Below, piece by piece: positions 37,813 to 47,432 of a DNA stretch of 64,000 nucleotides. Source of the stretch: Flavivirga algicola (GTDB lineage Bacteria; Bacteroidota; Bacteroidia; Flavobacteriales; Flavobacteriaceae); NCBI RefSeq assembly GCF_012910715.1, contig NZ_JABBHF010000006.1, positions 295,364 through 359,363 of the forward strand, in the 5' to 3' direction. A program made the position numbers and the translations under genes. The first letter of the stretch is position 1. Every line of letters begins with the position of its first letter. The notes under the pieces are model-generated. The model was given only the letters and a program-made list of their open reading frames with translations, had not been told where the DNA came from and ran no database searches.

Positions 37813-39033
37813 TCATTGACTTGTATAAACTCCTATTAAATGGGTTCTTACCTGTACTGGTTTTAATGTATCTATAGCTGTTTCTATTTTCATTACTTTT
37901 GAAGACACTAAAGGCATATGACAATGTATACAATTGTTATTGGAAGTCTTTTGAACTTCTTCAGGTACACGGCATACCACATGTGCTTCTTTTTTATTAT
38001 GACAGCTTTGGCACTTTTTATTGAATGACATGTGATTATCTCTCTGGTTTTCGTGTGGATTGTGACATGTTGTACAGTCCATAACATCACTTTTCTTAAA
38101 ACATTCACTTGCAGAAAGTAGCCCATACTGATTACCATGAACATCCAATTTATCCAGATCTTCCTCAGTATAGTCGGGAGTAGAAAACTGGTTTAAAGTA
38201 TCTCCAACAACAAAAGAAAAAGGGCTTTTGTTACCTCGCATTCTCAATCCTGAATGACACAAAGCACAGGCGTCTAAATTTTGTTGTCTTGTTAAACTGC
38301 TATGTTTCACTATGTGCATAGCAACAGTATCCTTAGGATTCTTTCTATGGAAATTCACATGATTAAGTGCTGGGCCATGGCAGCGTTCACAATCTATACC
38401 ATAGACCATTTGGGTTTTCTTGTAGCTATTACGCTTATAAAACCTTTTAGTACTTTTGGCATAGGTTAAATGACACTCAAGACATCTTTCAAAGATAGGT
38501 CTATCGGAAGCCAATTTGTCGGATGGATAGCCAGGGCTGTTCACCCAGCTATTATTTGGAGTAAAGTAAGAGACCTGTAATTGATATAAAGAACTATCTC
38601 GCCATTTTAAATAAGACTGTCCTTTGGTTCCAGACCCTATAACAACGTCAAAACGAGAAGAACTAACGGGTGTATTATTCGGTTTTAAAAAGATATCTTG
38701 ATATAAAGCTCCCTTCTTAATGTTCATCCTAAACCCTATAGAATCATTTAAATCAAAAACATTTTCAGGAGCTTTAAAACTCCCTTTAACAGTTTTTATA
38801 TTAGCGCTTGCAGATGACTTAAAATGGGCTGTTTCTATATGGGTTTTGTATATATCTAAATGACATGCTGCGCAAGCTTTAGACCCAACAAATCCATTTC
38901 CTTTACTATGCATCGCTATAGGTTCAATAGGGGAATAAGTATCTGTAAAGGATGGTTTAAGGAGGAATTTGAATACTAAAAAACACATAACCAGTAACAA
39001 TATAAAAATCCATACTTGTACTTGTTTTTTCAT
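37813..39033 (-). CDS. Multihaem c-type cytochrome, seven CxxCH motifs
   Basis: 406-residue protein with an N-terminal membrane anchor or uncleaved signal (VWIFILLLVMCFLVFKFLL) and seven haem-binding motifs: CAACH, CLECH, CERCH, CALCH, CTTCH, CQSCH and CIHCH. It resembles the periplasmic cytochrome c554/NrfB-like proteins with paired haems. It would carry electrons in the periplasm or at the outer membrane. It lies 9 bp after an FG-GAP/ASPIC lipoprotein gene and in the same leftward unit as susCD, which is unusual for a polysaccharide locus. Electron donor and acceptor are unknown. Confidence 0.87.
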   Translation of the reverse strand: MKKQVQVWIFILLLVMCFLVFKFLLKPSFTDTYSPIEPIAMHSKGNGFVGSKACAACHLDIYKTHIETAHFKSSASANIKTVKGSFKAPENVFDLNDSIGFRMNIKKGALYQDIFLKPNNTPVSSSRFDVVIGSGTKGQSYLKWRDSSLYQLQVSYFTPNNSWVNSPGYPSDKLASDRPIFERCLECHLTYAKSTKRFYKRNSYKKTQMVYGIDCERCHGPALNHVNFHRKNPKDTVAMHIVKHSSLTRQQNLDACALCHSGLRMRGNKSPFSFVVGDTLNQFSTPDYTEEDLDKLDVHGNQYGLLSASECFKKSDVMDCTTCHNPHENQRDNHMSFNKKCQSCHNKKEAHVVCRVPEEVQKTSNNNCIHCHMPLVSSKVMKIETAIDTLKPVQVRTHLIGVYTSQ

Positions 39034-39042
39034 ATAACAGGT

Positions 39043-42000
39043 TTAATTTATTTTTATGAATTGGGGATAATCGTTATTTTTTACAGCGATAATATATACA
39101 TTACCACTAATTTTAATTGAGGCAAGATCTTTTACATCGCCTCTAATGGATAAACCACATTTATTATTAGGAACCGGTAGAAAATTACCATGACCGTCTC
39201 CTTTTAAATAACTACCGATGCTAGAATCATTTCTTGGGGTTTCTATTTCTGAAGTATATAGATTACCAGCAACTAAAATATCTTTAACCCCGTTACGATC
39301 TATATCTTCTGAAATTATTCTATTTACTGACGAAAACTGAGCTTCATTAGGCAATGGGGTTAATTTAAATTTGCCTGTTCCTAAATTTTCAATATAGCTA
39401 CTTGCAAACGTTTGTGCTTTATAGTGTATTTCTGCATTACCCAGTTTTTCTTTTCCATATACTTCTGTAACATCGGCTATCGCGAACGAATTATAGTTTT
39501 CAAACTTTTTGCTCAATGATGGTATTTGTTGCGAAGAACATGACTTACCACGTACTGGAAACAACTTGCCAAAATTATAATAGCTTAAAACGATATCTTT
39601 TCTTTTGTTGTCATCAAAATCATCGGCAAACACTTCAAAAGGCTCTTCAACTGTGGCTTTGTATTTATAATTTAGTCCAAGGTTACCCACTACATAATCC
39701 ATATCCCCATCATTATCAAAATCATCTTGGGCAATACTGGACCACCAACCATTCGTATTTTCTAAACCTACCGTTTCTGTTACATTCTTAAACTTACCAT
39801 TTATATTACTGTAAAATAAAACAGATGTCCACTCGCCTACTATTATTAAATCCAAGGTGCCATTTGTATCAAAATCGGTCCAAATTGCATCTGTAATCAT
39901 TCCTAGCGTTTCAAAGTCAGGTGCTAAACGGTCCGTCACGTCTATAAAAACACCATTATTGTTATTTAAAATATAACTTTTCGTAGGCCATGGATATTGA
40001 CCAGCAATTAATCGACCACCCACGAATAAATCTAAATCTCCGTCACCGTCATAATCTCCTGCCTTTACCCTAGAACCACTGGTTACAATGTCTGGTAAAT
40101 TGTTTTCTCCTTTAGTAAATTTACCATTGCCATTATTAATATATAAACGGTCTTGAAAACGTGATAGATCTTCATTTTTTTCATTACCACCACTAACAAC
40201 GTATAAATCCTGGTCTCCATCGGCATCGGCATCAAAAAACAAGGCCCCCATATCTTCTTTATCCTTATCAACTTCCCATATGTTATTATTTGTTTTATCA
40301 AATTTACCCTTGGTATTTTGAATATAAAGGGCGCCTGCTTGTTGAGATGCTCCCCCTATGTAAAAATCTTCTAAACCATCTCCATTTACATCAGCTACAG
40401 CAACTCCCGAACCCAACATAGAAGTTTTATGAGGAAGAAGCGGTTCTAAATAATAATCATTATAATAATTTTCGGTATGTTTAAAATCTACATCTAACGA
40501 ATCTAAATCTATAGTTTTAAAAATTGTTATCTTTTCAAAATGTGCTTTATCTTTTTTAATTGCTGATGAAAAATCTATGATTAAATTTTGATTTGCTTTG
40601 ACATTTTTTATTTCAGAAACACTTCCATTAGGCCAAACAACCTCAACCTTATCTATGCTTTCAGTCTTTCCTAATCCAAAATGTAAACGAGGCGTTACAG
40701 AAGATTGAAACCCTCTGGATAAAGTAAGTTCATTGTATTGTTCTAGTGTATCAGATGAAATATAAACTTTTGCTCCAAGGCCATTTTTATTTTTTTCAGG
40801 ACCTTTTAAAGTTACTTGTAAGTAGTTATGATTATCCAGATTATTGTTTCTATAAATCGAAGCCCTTTGGTCAATATTGTTTATAATAAAATCCAGATCA
40901 CCATCATTATCTAAATCTGCATAAACAGCACCATTGGAAAAGGTTTTCTCTTCCCAACCCCACTCCGTGACCATATTTTTAAATGTATAGTCTTTAACAT
41001 TTTTATAAACATAGTTTGATACTTTTTCGGATGGGATTTTTTGTATTTCTTCTGCTGATAATTTTACGCCTCCAAAATGATTTCTGGACTTTAGCTTGTT
41101 AAAATAATCCCTGTTATTAATATCCCTACGGGTTCCATTAGAAATGGTTAAATCTTTCCAGCCATCATTATCTAAATCTGCAAAAAGAATAGACCAACTC
41201 CAATCTGTGGTCGCTATACCTGCCAATCTTGAAATTTCGCTAAAAACAGGGTTACCATGCACATCTACACCTCTATTAAGCTGAAGGCAATTTTGCATAT
41301 ACTGATAATTCAGTCCTGCTTTTACCATTTTTGTAAATCCTATAGGGTTCATACTTGCCATATTTTCTTTTGACCTTCTATTATCTTCAGGAGTCATATC
41401 TACCTGAGCAATATCGAGAAGTTTGTCATTGTTAAAATCGGCTATATCTGCTCCCATACCATATTGTGCCGTGTGATTTACGGTACTTCCTGCTGTTTCC
41501 GTGAAGGTTCCATTCTTATTATTTATGTATAAGTAATCTGCAGAATCAAAATCATTGGAAACATAAATATCTTTCCAGCCATCGTTATTAAAATCGGCAA
41601 CTGTTGCACTTAAAGACAAACCAAAATTCAAGATACCAGATTCGATGGTGACATCGGTAAAGGAACCATTTCCATTATTTCGGAATAAAATATCTGATTC
41701 TTCTATTTTTGGGTGATTGGCTTTCCGCTTATATAATGCTACTGGGCTCTTGAAAGGCGTTGGTGGATAGTTTGCTAAATATAGATCTAAATCACCATCA
41801 TTATCATAATCAAAAAAGGTACTTTGAGTGGTATGCCCATTATGATCTATACCAAATGCTTCAGATTTTTCTGTAAATGTAGCATCACCATTGTTAATAT
41901 ATAGGAGATTTTTTCTATTGTTTTCTTTTCCCGATACACTTACATAAATGTCTAAATAGCCATCATTATTTATATCTACCATGGTTGTTCCTGTAACCCA

Positions 42001-42324
42001 TCTATCATCTCCTGCTACATTAGCCTTATCGGTAATATCTTCAAACTTAAACCCGCCTTTGTTTAGGTAAAGCGTATTGGATTTCATATTGGCTGTAAAA
42101 AACAAATCTACCAAGCCATCATTATTGATATCGCCTGCCGATACGCCTCCTCCCATGTACATATAGGGATAATTAAAATAATTTAGACTATCGGTTTCAA
42201 CAATATCATTTGAAAATAGGATACCTGTTTCATTTGATGAAAGGAGACTAAACTGTTTTTTATCTTGTTTTTTACAAGACAAGAATAGAAATAAAAAAAA
42301 GAAACTGATATAAATAATTTTCAT
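39043..42324 (-). CDS. FG-GAP/VCBS-repeat lipoprotein with ASPIC/UnbV domain
   Basis: 1093-residue surface or periplasmic lipoprotein: signal IIYISFFFLFLFLSC with lipobox Cys. Many calcium-binding FG-GAP repeats are visible (GDINNDGLVDLFF, DYDNDGDLDLYLAN, DLDNDGWKDLTI, DADADGDQDLYVVSGG), indicating two seven-bladed propellers. They are separated by an ASPIC/UnbV segment near residues 515-590 (LGAKVYISSD ... LHFGLGKTESIDKVEVVWPNGS). Such proteins often accompany SusCD pairs or cytochromes in Bacteroidota. It probably binds glycan or a partner protein; no catalytic motif is seen. A terminator lies between susD and this gene, so expression may be lower than susCD. Confidence 0.88.
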   Translation of the reverse strand: MKIIYISFFFLFLFLSCKKQDKKQFSLLSSNETGILFSNDIVETDSLNYFNYPYMYMGGGVSAGDINNDGLVDLFFTANMKSNTLYLNKGGFKFEDITDKANVAGDDRWVTGTTMVDINNDGYLDIYVSVSGKENNRKNLLYINNGDATFTEKSEAFGIDHNGHTTQSTFFDYDNDGDLDLYLANYPPTPFKSPVALYKRKANHPKIEESDILFRNNGNGSFTDVTIESGILNFGLSLSATVADFNNDGWKDIYVSNDFDSADYLYINNKNGTFTETAGSTVNHTAQYGMGADIADFNNDKLLDIAQVDMTPEDNRRSKENMASMNPIGFTKMVKAGLNYQYMQNCLQLNRGVDVHGNPVFSEISRLAGIATTDWSWSILFADLDNDGWKDLTISNGTRRDINNRDYFNKLKSRNHFGGVKLSAEEIQKIPSEKVSNYVYKNVKDYTFKNMVTEWGWEEKTFSNGAVYADLDNDGDLDFIINNIDQRASIYRNNNLDNHNYLQVTLKGPEKNKNGLGAKVYISSDTLEQYNELTLSRGFQSSVTPRLHFGLGKTESIDKVEVVWPNGSVSEIKNVKANQNLIIDFSSAIKKDKAHFEKITIFKTIDLDSLDVDFKHTENYYNDYYLEPLLPHKTSMLGSGVAVADVNGDGLEDFYIGGASQQAGALYIQNTKGKFDKTNNNIWEVDKDKEDMGALFFDADADGDQDLYVVSGGNEKNEDLSRFQDRLYINNGNGKFTKGENNLPDIVTSGSRVKAGDYDGDGDLDLFVGGRLIAGQYPWPTKSYILNNNNGVFIDVTDRLAPDFETLGMITDAIWTDFDTNGTLDLIIVGEWTSVLFYSNINGKFKNVTETVGLENTNGWWSSIAQDDFDNDGDMDYVVGNLGLNYKYKATVEEPFEVFADDFDDNKRKDIVLSYYNFGKLFPVRGKSCSSQQIPSLSKKFENYNSFAIADVTEVYGKEKLGNAEIHYKAQTFASSYIENLGTGKFKLTPLPNEAQFSSVNRIISEDIDRNGVKDILVAGNLYTSEIETPRNDSSIGSYLKGDGHGNFLPVPNNKCGLSIRGDVKDLASIKISGNVYIIAVKNNDYPQFIKIN

Positions 42325-42338
42325 TTTATAAATTTAGG

Positions 42339-42371
42339 AAAAAAGAGGCCTTGAACATTATTCAAAGCCTC
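42339..42371 (-). terminator. Intrinsic terminator/attenuator after susD
   Basis: Inverted repeat GAGGC-n-TTGAA / TTCAA-n-GCCTC with one mismatch and a 5-nt loop. It is followed on the minus strand by TCTTTTTT. It lies 37 bp after the susD stop and 15 bp before the next ATG, as expected if susCD are expressed more than the genes behind them. Confidence 0.7.
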
Positions 42372-42407
42372 AAATTAAACTAACTCAATATGAATTTCTA
42401 GCAATAA

Positions 42408-43961
42408 TTAATAATCGTTTTGTACAAGATTAGGGTTTGCACTTATTTGAGAACTTGGAATTGGATATATCTCCCTTCCAGGAGGCACATCGATACCATA
42501 ATTATCTTTGATAAATTTAGTAGCTTCTCCAGATCGTCTAATAATGCCCCATGTAGAGAATTCTCCAGCCAATTCAAGTCTGTATTCTTGTAAGAGTGCA
42601 TCCATGGTAATCGTTTTTGCAGGAGCACTACCTCCCCAAGCTCTATTTCTTACTCTATCAAAAGCGGCTTGGGCTTTAGCTGTTTGACCGTCTTTTAAAG
42701 CCGCTTCTGCCAAACTTAGCAATGCACCTCCATAACGCATCCAAATATGACCTTGTCCTCCAAAAAGAACCGATCTTCCCCAACCATCAATATTAGGGTC
42801 TCTCCATGACTTAATAGCCCAGTATCCCGATCTCGTTTCTGGAGATCCGCCTGTCCATGGTTCTGCAACCGTTCCTGCTGTATTAATATCTACACCATCG
42901 TAATCTATGATATCAATCAACGGATCTGGGTGTTCTTCTCCAGGTCCTATAACCGTTGCTGCTCTTCTGGTATCTCCAGGCTCAAAAGCATCGTATAATT
43001 CTTTTGTTGGAATACCTGTAAATCCACCACCTCCAGTAATATCAGTAGGCATGGCAAATAATTGAAGAATATTTACTTCATCATTTCTAGACCAGGCCAA
43101 ATCACCATTCGCCGCCCATTGAATTTCGAATATAGATTCCTTACCATTAGGATTAGCCACTGCATGAATATCAAGGAAGTTTTCTTCTAAATCAAGTACA
43201 GGACTATCCTCTAGGGCTTCATAAGCAGTCACTGCTTCTCCATACTGTTTTAACCACATATGCGCATTTCCTAAAACAGTATAAGCTGTTGCTTTAGAGA
43301 CTCTTCCTTTTTCGGTATCGTACGTCCAAGGCAATCTAGCCACCGCATCGGTTGCGTCAATTACAATTTGTTGGAAAACGGCATCTTGGGTATCTCTAGC
43401 TTTAAAAGGATCGTCGGTAGAACTAAGCATCAATGGCACACCACCGTAAACTTCAGCCAAGTATTGGTAAGAAATGCATCTTAGTACCAATACCTCACCA
43501 ATTAAACGACTTCCTAAATCTGCACTAATAGTCCCATTCTCTACAGCAATTAATAAATTTTCGAGTGCAATATTTGCCCTCCCTATTTGTCTATAATGAT
43601 TTGGCCAAATCTTAGTAGAAACATCACTAGATGATGGATCAGGGTTCCAATTCAAGTATGAGCTCGTTGCTGGGTTTTCATTATTCAAAAAATCCAAGGT
43701 TGTACTATTAGCCCATCTATGAATACCTTTAACGTTGTATTCGTTAGGTACTCCAGGATCTCCTTGAGAATCATTTTGGAATGCATCATAAACACCAGTA
43801 ACAGCAGCTAATGCCGTAGCATCTGAACCAAAAACAACCTCACTTGTTAAATCTTGGTTATTGGTATCAATCAAAAAATTCTCGGAGCAGCTCACCAATG
43901 TGACAAGAACGATGGTACCTAAAACCCCGATTCCTTTTAGTATATTTATTTTTATTTTCAT
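42408..43961 (-). CDS. susD: SusD/RagB-family glycan-binding lipoprotein
   Basis: 517-residue outer-membrane lipoprotein that forms the lid of the SusC channel. The lipoprotein signal ends LVTLVSCSEN. The SusD-like N-terminal domain has FLIDTNNQDLTSEVVFGSDATALAAVTGVYDAF and RQIGRANIALENLL, followed by TPR-like GEVLVLRCISYQYLAEVYGGVPLM. The RagB C-terminal end shows RVRNRAWG, YRLELAGEFSTWGIIRRSG and a PIPSSQISANPNLVQNDY tail typical of the family. It is 10 bp downstream of susC. Substrate cannot be told from the sequence alone. Confidence 0.95.
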   Translation of the reverse strand: MKIKINILKGIGVLGTIVLVTLVSCSENFLIDTNNQDLTSEVVFGSDATALAAVTGVYDAFQNDSQGDPGVPNEYNVKGIHRWANSTTLDFLNNENPATSSYLNWNPDPSSSDVSTKIWPNHYRQIGRANIALENLLIAVENGTISADLGSRLIGEVLVLRCISYQYLAEVYGGVPLMLSSTDDPFKARDTQDAVFQQIVIDATDAVARLPWTYDTEKGRVSKATAYTVLGNAHMWLKQYGEAVTAYEALEDSPVLDLEENFLDIHAVANPNGKESIFEIQWAANGDLAWSRNDEVNILQLFAMPTDITGGGGFTGIPTKELYDAFEPGDTRRAATVIGPGEEHPDPLIDIIDYDGVDINTAGTVAEPWTGGSPETRSGYWAIKSWRDPNIDGWGRSVLFGGQGHIWMRYGGALLSLAEAALKDGQTAKAQAAFDRVRNRAWGGSAPAKTITMDALLQEYRLELAGEFSTWGIIRRSGEATKFIKDNYGIDVPPGREIYPIPSSQISANPNLVQNDY

Positions 43962-43971
43962 AACAAATTAT

Positions 43972-46900
43972 TTAAAATTTTAAATTAAGTCCCAAAGTGA
44001 ATGTTTTAGATACTGGGTAAGCACCTGCATCAATACCTCTTGTGGTTACACTACTATTTCCATTAACATCAGCATTTTGACCAATTTCAGGATCGGATCC
44101 AGTGTAATCGGTTATTGTAAAGACATTTTGAGCACTCATGTAGATTCTTAAATTACTTAATCCAAGTTTCTCGCTTGTAACTGAAGGTAAACTATAACCC
44201 ACGCTCAGGTTTCTTAATCTGAAATACGAACCATCTTCAACAAAATAACTTGATGCTCTGTTATTTTGAATATTTCCGTCATCTATAAGTGCTCTTGAAT
44301 ATGTATTGGTAGAGCCTTCGCCATTCCAACGATTGTTAAAATAGTCAACACTTACGTTAGAGAAAGAAGCAGAATTCCCATAGCCAGAAGGGCTTTCTAA
44401 TTCTCTCTTCACCAGATTCATGATTTCATTTCCAAATGATCCATAAAAGTTAAACCCTATATCAAAATTTTTGTAGTTAAATGTTAGGTTTAAACTGCCA
44501 TAGAAATCGGGAACTGGACTACCAATAGTCGTTCTATCTTCACCATTAATTTCACCATCACCGTTAAGGTCTTTAAACTTACGATCTCCTGGCGATGTAT
44601 TAACGTTTTGTGTAGGTGACGCATCAATTTCTGCTTGATTTTGAAAAATCCCATCAGCGACAAAGCCATAAAAAGATCCTACTTCACCTCCTTCTTGAGA
44701 TCTTGTAATGTCAAACCAGAACCCATCTTCGTTAAAACTCTGTAAAAATTCGTTACTAAACACTACTTCTTTAGAGAGGTTATCAATCTCTGTAATTTCA
44801 TTATCTATAAAAGTAAGATTGGCATTAATATCAAATGTGAAATCGCCTCTGTCTTTTCTATATCCTAGTAAAAACTCGAAACCTTTATTAACCACGGTAC
44901 CTCCATTTTGTGGCTGAATAGAAAACCCTGTTTGCGCTGGTACAGTTTGTTGGAATAAGAAATTTCCTGATTCTCTATTAAAGTAATCTGCTGTAAAATA
45001 GAGGCGTCCATCTAGCAACTCTCCTTCAAAACCAATATTAGTTTGTGTTTGTGTTTCCCAACCTAAGTCGGAATTAGCTAATACTAGAGGCGCTAAACCT
45101 AAAGAACTACTAGTGGTGCCATCAAAACTATAGTTGGTATCATTTGTCCCAGCTTGTCCCGTATAAAAGAAAAGGTAGCCAAAAGGATCTATACCATCAA
45201 AGTTTCCTGTTTCTCCCCAACTAGCTCTGAATTTTAATACATTAAATACGCTATCATCCATAAAATCCTCTTCGTCAATATTCCATCCTACAGCAAAAGA
45301 AGGGAAAACACTCCACAAATTATTTCGACTAAATACGTCACCTACACCATCTCTTCTTATGGTTCCTGTTAAATAGTACTTACTATCATAGCTATAGTTT
45401 AATCTAGCAAAAGTACTTGCCAGGGTTCTTCTATCAGACGAACCAAAAGCATTTTGAATATCATTTGCAGCACTAATGCTTCTTATTTTATTATCTAAAA
45501 ATCCAACTCCTTTTGCTCCAGTGAATTTTCTAAACCTTCTTTGTGCCGAAACACCAGCTAATACATCTATTTTATGCTTCTCTGCAAAAATTTTGTTGTA
45601 CTTCAAAATATATTCTGCCAACCACTCATTGCTTGTAGATTGATTAGTGTCGTAAATAGCATCATTTCTAAGGTCTACATTACCACTACTGCGGTAATAT
45701 TGTGGTTGGAAAAATTCACTCGCGAAATTGTCAACTCTTGTTCCTATTTTTAATTGTGTGGACAACCCTCCATATATATCCCATTCTGCATCGATATTAG
45801 CCAAAATAGTATTACTTACATTATCTGGATCATTCTCTAAGGCTCTAGCTACCCAATTTCTACCATCACGAAAAGCTTCTCCTGTTACATCTGGAAATGC
45901 TCCAAAATTACCATTGGCATCTATAGGTAAATCTGTGGGGTTGCTCCCTCCATTAAGATTAGCTTCTCCAACCGGCGCCAAATGCGGTATGGTAGAATAC
46001 AAATTTAATAATGCACCACGACCAGTCCCTAATGGTTGAAAACTTTGAGACGTTATATATTTTACATTCGTTTTTACACGAATTTTATCCGTAACGTCAA
46101 AATTAGCATTTAACCCCAGATCATATCTTTTATATTCAGAACCAAGGAGCGTACCTTCTTCATCAAAGATACCTGCTGTAAAAGCCAATCTGGATTTTTC
46201 ACCACCACCTCTTATACTTAACGTAGTACTTTTTGTGATTGCTGAATCAAATATTTCATCTTGCCAATCTATATTTCTTAGTGAACTTGGGTTACTCCAG
46301 CCTGCATAGGGTACAGCAACACCAGCTACATCACTATCTGAACTACTACTAAGTTCTGTAGCTAAACTGGCAAATTGATTTACATCTAACACATCGACAC
46401 GCTTAGGCTGGGTACGGAATCCTAAAAAGGAATTTAATTCTACTTGTACTTTTCCTTTAGTTCCTTGCTTTGTTTGGATAATAACCACCCCATTACTTGC
46501 ACGTACACCGTAAAGCGCTGTGGCAGAGGCATCTTTTAATACCGATAAAGATTGAATCGTATTGGGGTTTATAAAAGAAATGTCACGTGTTGGAAACCCG
46601 TCAACAATATAGAGAGGTGTCGTACTACCAAAAGAACCAACTCCACGAATATTAACAGAAACTGAAGCTCCTGGCGCACCCGAGTTGGATGTAACTTGCA
46701 CCCCCGCAGTTTTTCCTTGTAATGCTTGATCTACTGTTGTTGCTGGAAATGTATTTAATTCTTCAGCCCCAATAACAGACACTGCTCCTGTTAAATCCTT
46801 TTTACTACTTGTACCATAGGCCACCACAACAACTTCGCTTAAAGACTGTGTATCTTCAACAAGATTAATGTCTACTACAGATCTGCCATTAACAGGGACT

Positions 46901-47271
46901 TCTTGAGAAATAAAGCCTACATAGCTCACCACCAATATATCATCAGCGGCTACATTAGAGATTGTATATTTACCATCAAAGTCTGTTTGACTACCATTTG
47001 TGCTACCTTTTACAATAACGTTTGCCCCAGGTAAAGGAGCTCCATTAATATCCTTTACAGTTCCTGAAACTGATTTTTGAATATTTGTTTTTTCAAAAAC
47101 GTTTTCAGTTTTCACCTTCTCTATATTCAAAATAACATTTGTATTGTTTGAATATGCATTCGTTTGAATCGATAAAAATGAAATTATCAATAAAAGTAAA
47201 CTTACTTTCATATTTAAGTTAATTTTGAGTGAATTGAGCCACAATAGCCCAAAACTTTTACAGTTTTTCAT
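43972..47271 (-). CDS. susC: SusC/RagA TonB-dependent outer-membrane transporter
   Basis: 1099-residue transporter that imports oligosaccharides bound by SusD. A 20-residue leader precedes the signal peptide (residues 21-39), as in many flavobacterial SusC proteins; ATG 47211 is the alternative start. A CarboxypepD-reg-like domain (SVSGTVKDINGAPLPGANVIVKG) begins near residue 67, then the TonB-box-like VVVVAYGTSSKKDLTGAVS and plug (IRGVGSFGSTTPLYIVDGFPTRDI), then the beta-barrel ending VSKTFTLGLNLKF. Between signal peptide and first domain only about 25 residues (NVILNIEKVKTENVFEK) recall the start of an STN signalling domain; a full one is missing. This matters because the local FecR is also truncated. 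Confidence 0.95.
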   Translation of the reverse strand: MKNCKSFGLLWLNSLKINLNMKVSLLLLIISFLSIQTNAYSNNTNVILNIEKVKTENVFEKTNIQKSVSGTVKDINGAPLPGANVIVKGSTNGSQTDFDGKYTISNVAADDILVVSYVGFISQEVPVNGRSVVDINLVEDTQSLSEVVVVAYGTSSKKDLTGAVSVIGAEELNTFPATTVDQALQGKTAGVQVTSNSGAPGASVSVNIRGVGSFGSTTPLYIVDGFPTRDISFINPNTIQSLSVLKDASATALYGVRASNGVVIIQTKQGTKGKVQVELNSFLGFRTQPKRVDVLDVNQFASLATELSSSSDSDVAGVAVPYAGWSNPSSLRNIDWQDEIFDSAITKSTTLSIRGGGEKSRLAFTAGIFDEEGTLLGSEYKRYDLGLNANFDVTDKIRVKTNVKYITSQSFQPLGTGRGALLNLYSTIPHLAPVGEANLNGGSNPTDLPIDANGNFGAFPDVTGEAFRDGRNWVARALENDPDNVSNTILANIDAEWDIYGGLSTQLKIGTRVDNFASEFFQPQYYRSSGNVDLRNDAIYDTNQSTSNEWLAEYILKYNKIFAEKHKIDVLAGVSAQRRFRKFTGAKGVGFLDNKIRSISAANDIQNAFGSSDRRTLASTFARLNYSYDSKYYLTGTIRRDGVGDVFSRNNLWSVFPSFAVGWNIDEEDFMDDSVFNVLKFRASWGETGNFDGIDPFGYLFFYTGQAGTNDTNYSFDGTTSSSLGLAPLVLANSDLGWETQTQTNIGFEGELLDGRLYFTADYFNRESGNFLFQQTVPAQTGFSIQPQNGGTVVNKGFEFLLGYRKDRGDFTFDINANLTFIDNEITEIDNLSKEVVFSNEFLQSFNEDGFWFDITRSQEGGEVGSFYGFVADGIFQNQAEIDASPTQNVNTSPGDRKFKDLNGDGEINGEDRTTIGSPVPDFYGSLNLTFNYKNFDIGFNFYGSFGNEIMNLVKRELESPSGYGNSASFSNVSVDYFNNRWNGEGSTNTYSRALIDDGNIQNNRASSYFVEDGSYFRLRNLSVGYSLPSVTSEKLGLSNLRIYMSAQNVFTITDYTGSDPEIGQNADVNGNSSVTTRGIDAGAYPVSKTFTLGLNLKF

Positions 47272-47278
47272 ATCTTTG
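47271..47278 (+). promoter_or_regulatory. Candidate -7 box (TATCTTTG) of an antisense transcript
   Basis: Exact TAnnTTTG match on the strand opposite susC, overlapping the susC start. It precedes two hairpins, the second with a T-run. No good TTTG -33 box is seen at the proper distance. On the other strand the same bases are CAAAGATA, part of the susC ribosome-binding region, so a chance match is possible. Confidence 0.3.
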
Positions 47279-47283
47279 AAATG

Positions 47284-47356
47284 TTTTAATAATTAGCTAA
47301 TCATTTAGTTGATTATTCTATATCGAGGAGTATTACCGTACTTCTCGATTTTTTTG
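47284..47356 (+). ncRNA. Putative antisense small RNA opposite the susC leader
   Basis: About 73 nt between a -7 box (47271-47278) and a rho-independent terminator. It contains a first hairpin at 47288-47317 (13 pairs including two G-U, 4-nt loop) and the terminator hairpin at 47322-47350 with a T-run. It lies entirely opposite the untranslated leader between the FecR stub and susC. Antisense RNAs at susC leaders are known repressors of Bacteroides PULs (DonS type). This instance is inferred from layout alone. Confidence 0.35.
47322..47356 (+). terminator. Rho-independent terminator on the strand opposite susC
   Basis: Stem ATCGAGGAGTA / TACTTCTCGAT (11 pairs, one of them a G-U wobble in RNA), 6-nt loop, followed by TTTTTTGTTTTT on the plus strand. 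No plus-strand protein gene ends here, so it must end a non-coding transcript or act as a leader hairpin in the susC mRNA. On the minus strand there is no T-run after the stem. Confidence 0.6.
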
Positions 47357-47432
47357 TTTTTGGTTTGCTTGTAATTTTATTTCATTTGAGCATATTTTAG
47401 GTTTTAAGTTTATTAGTTTATGTTTAGTTCTT

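Noticed and set aside
37908..38144. 78-codon ORF within the cytochrome gene
   Set aside because: Shadow frame of the haem-rich region; the longer frame holds all CxxCH motifs.
39043..42324. FG-GAP lipoprotein as an integrin-like adhesin
   Set aside because: The ASPIC/UnbV segment and PUL setting fit the CRTAC-type family better; no adhesion motif is seen.
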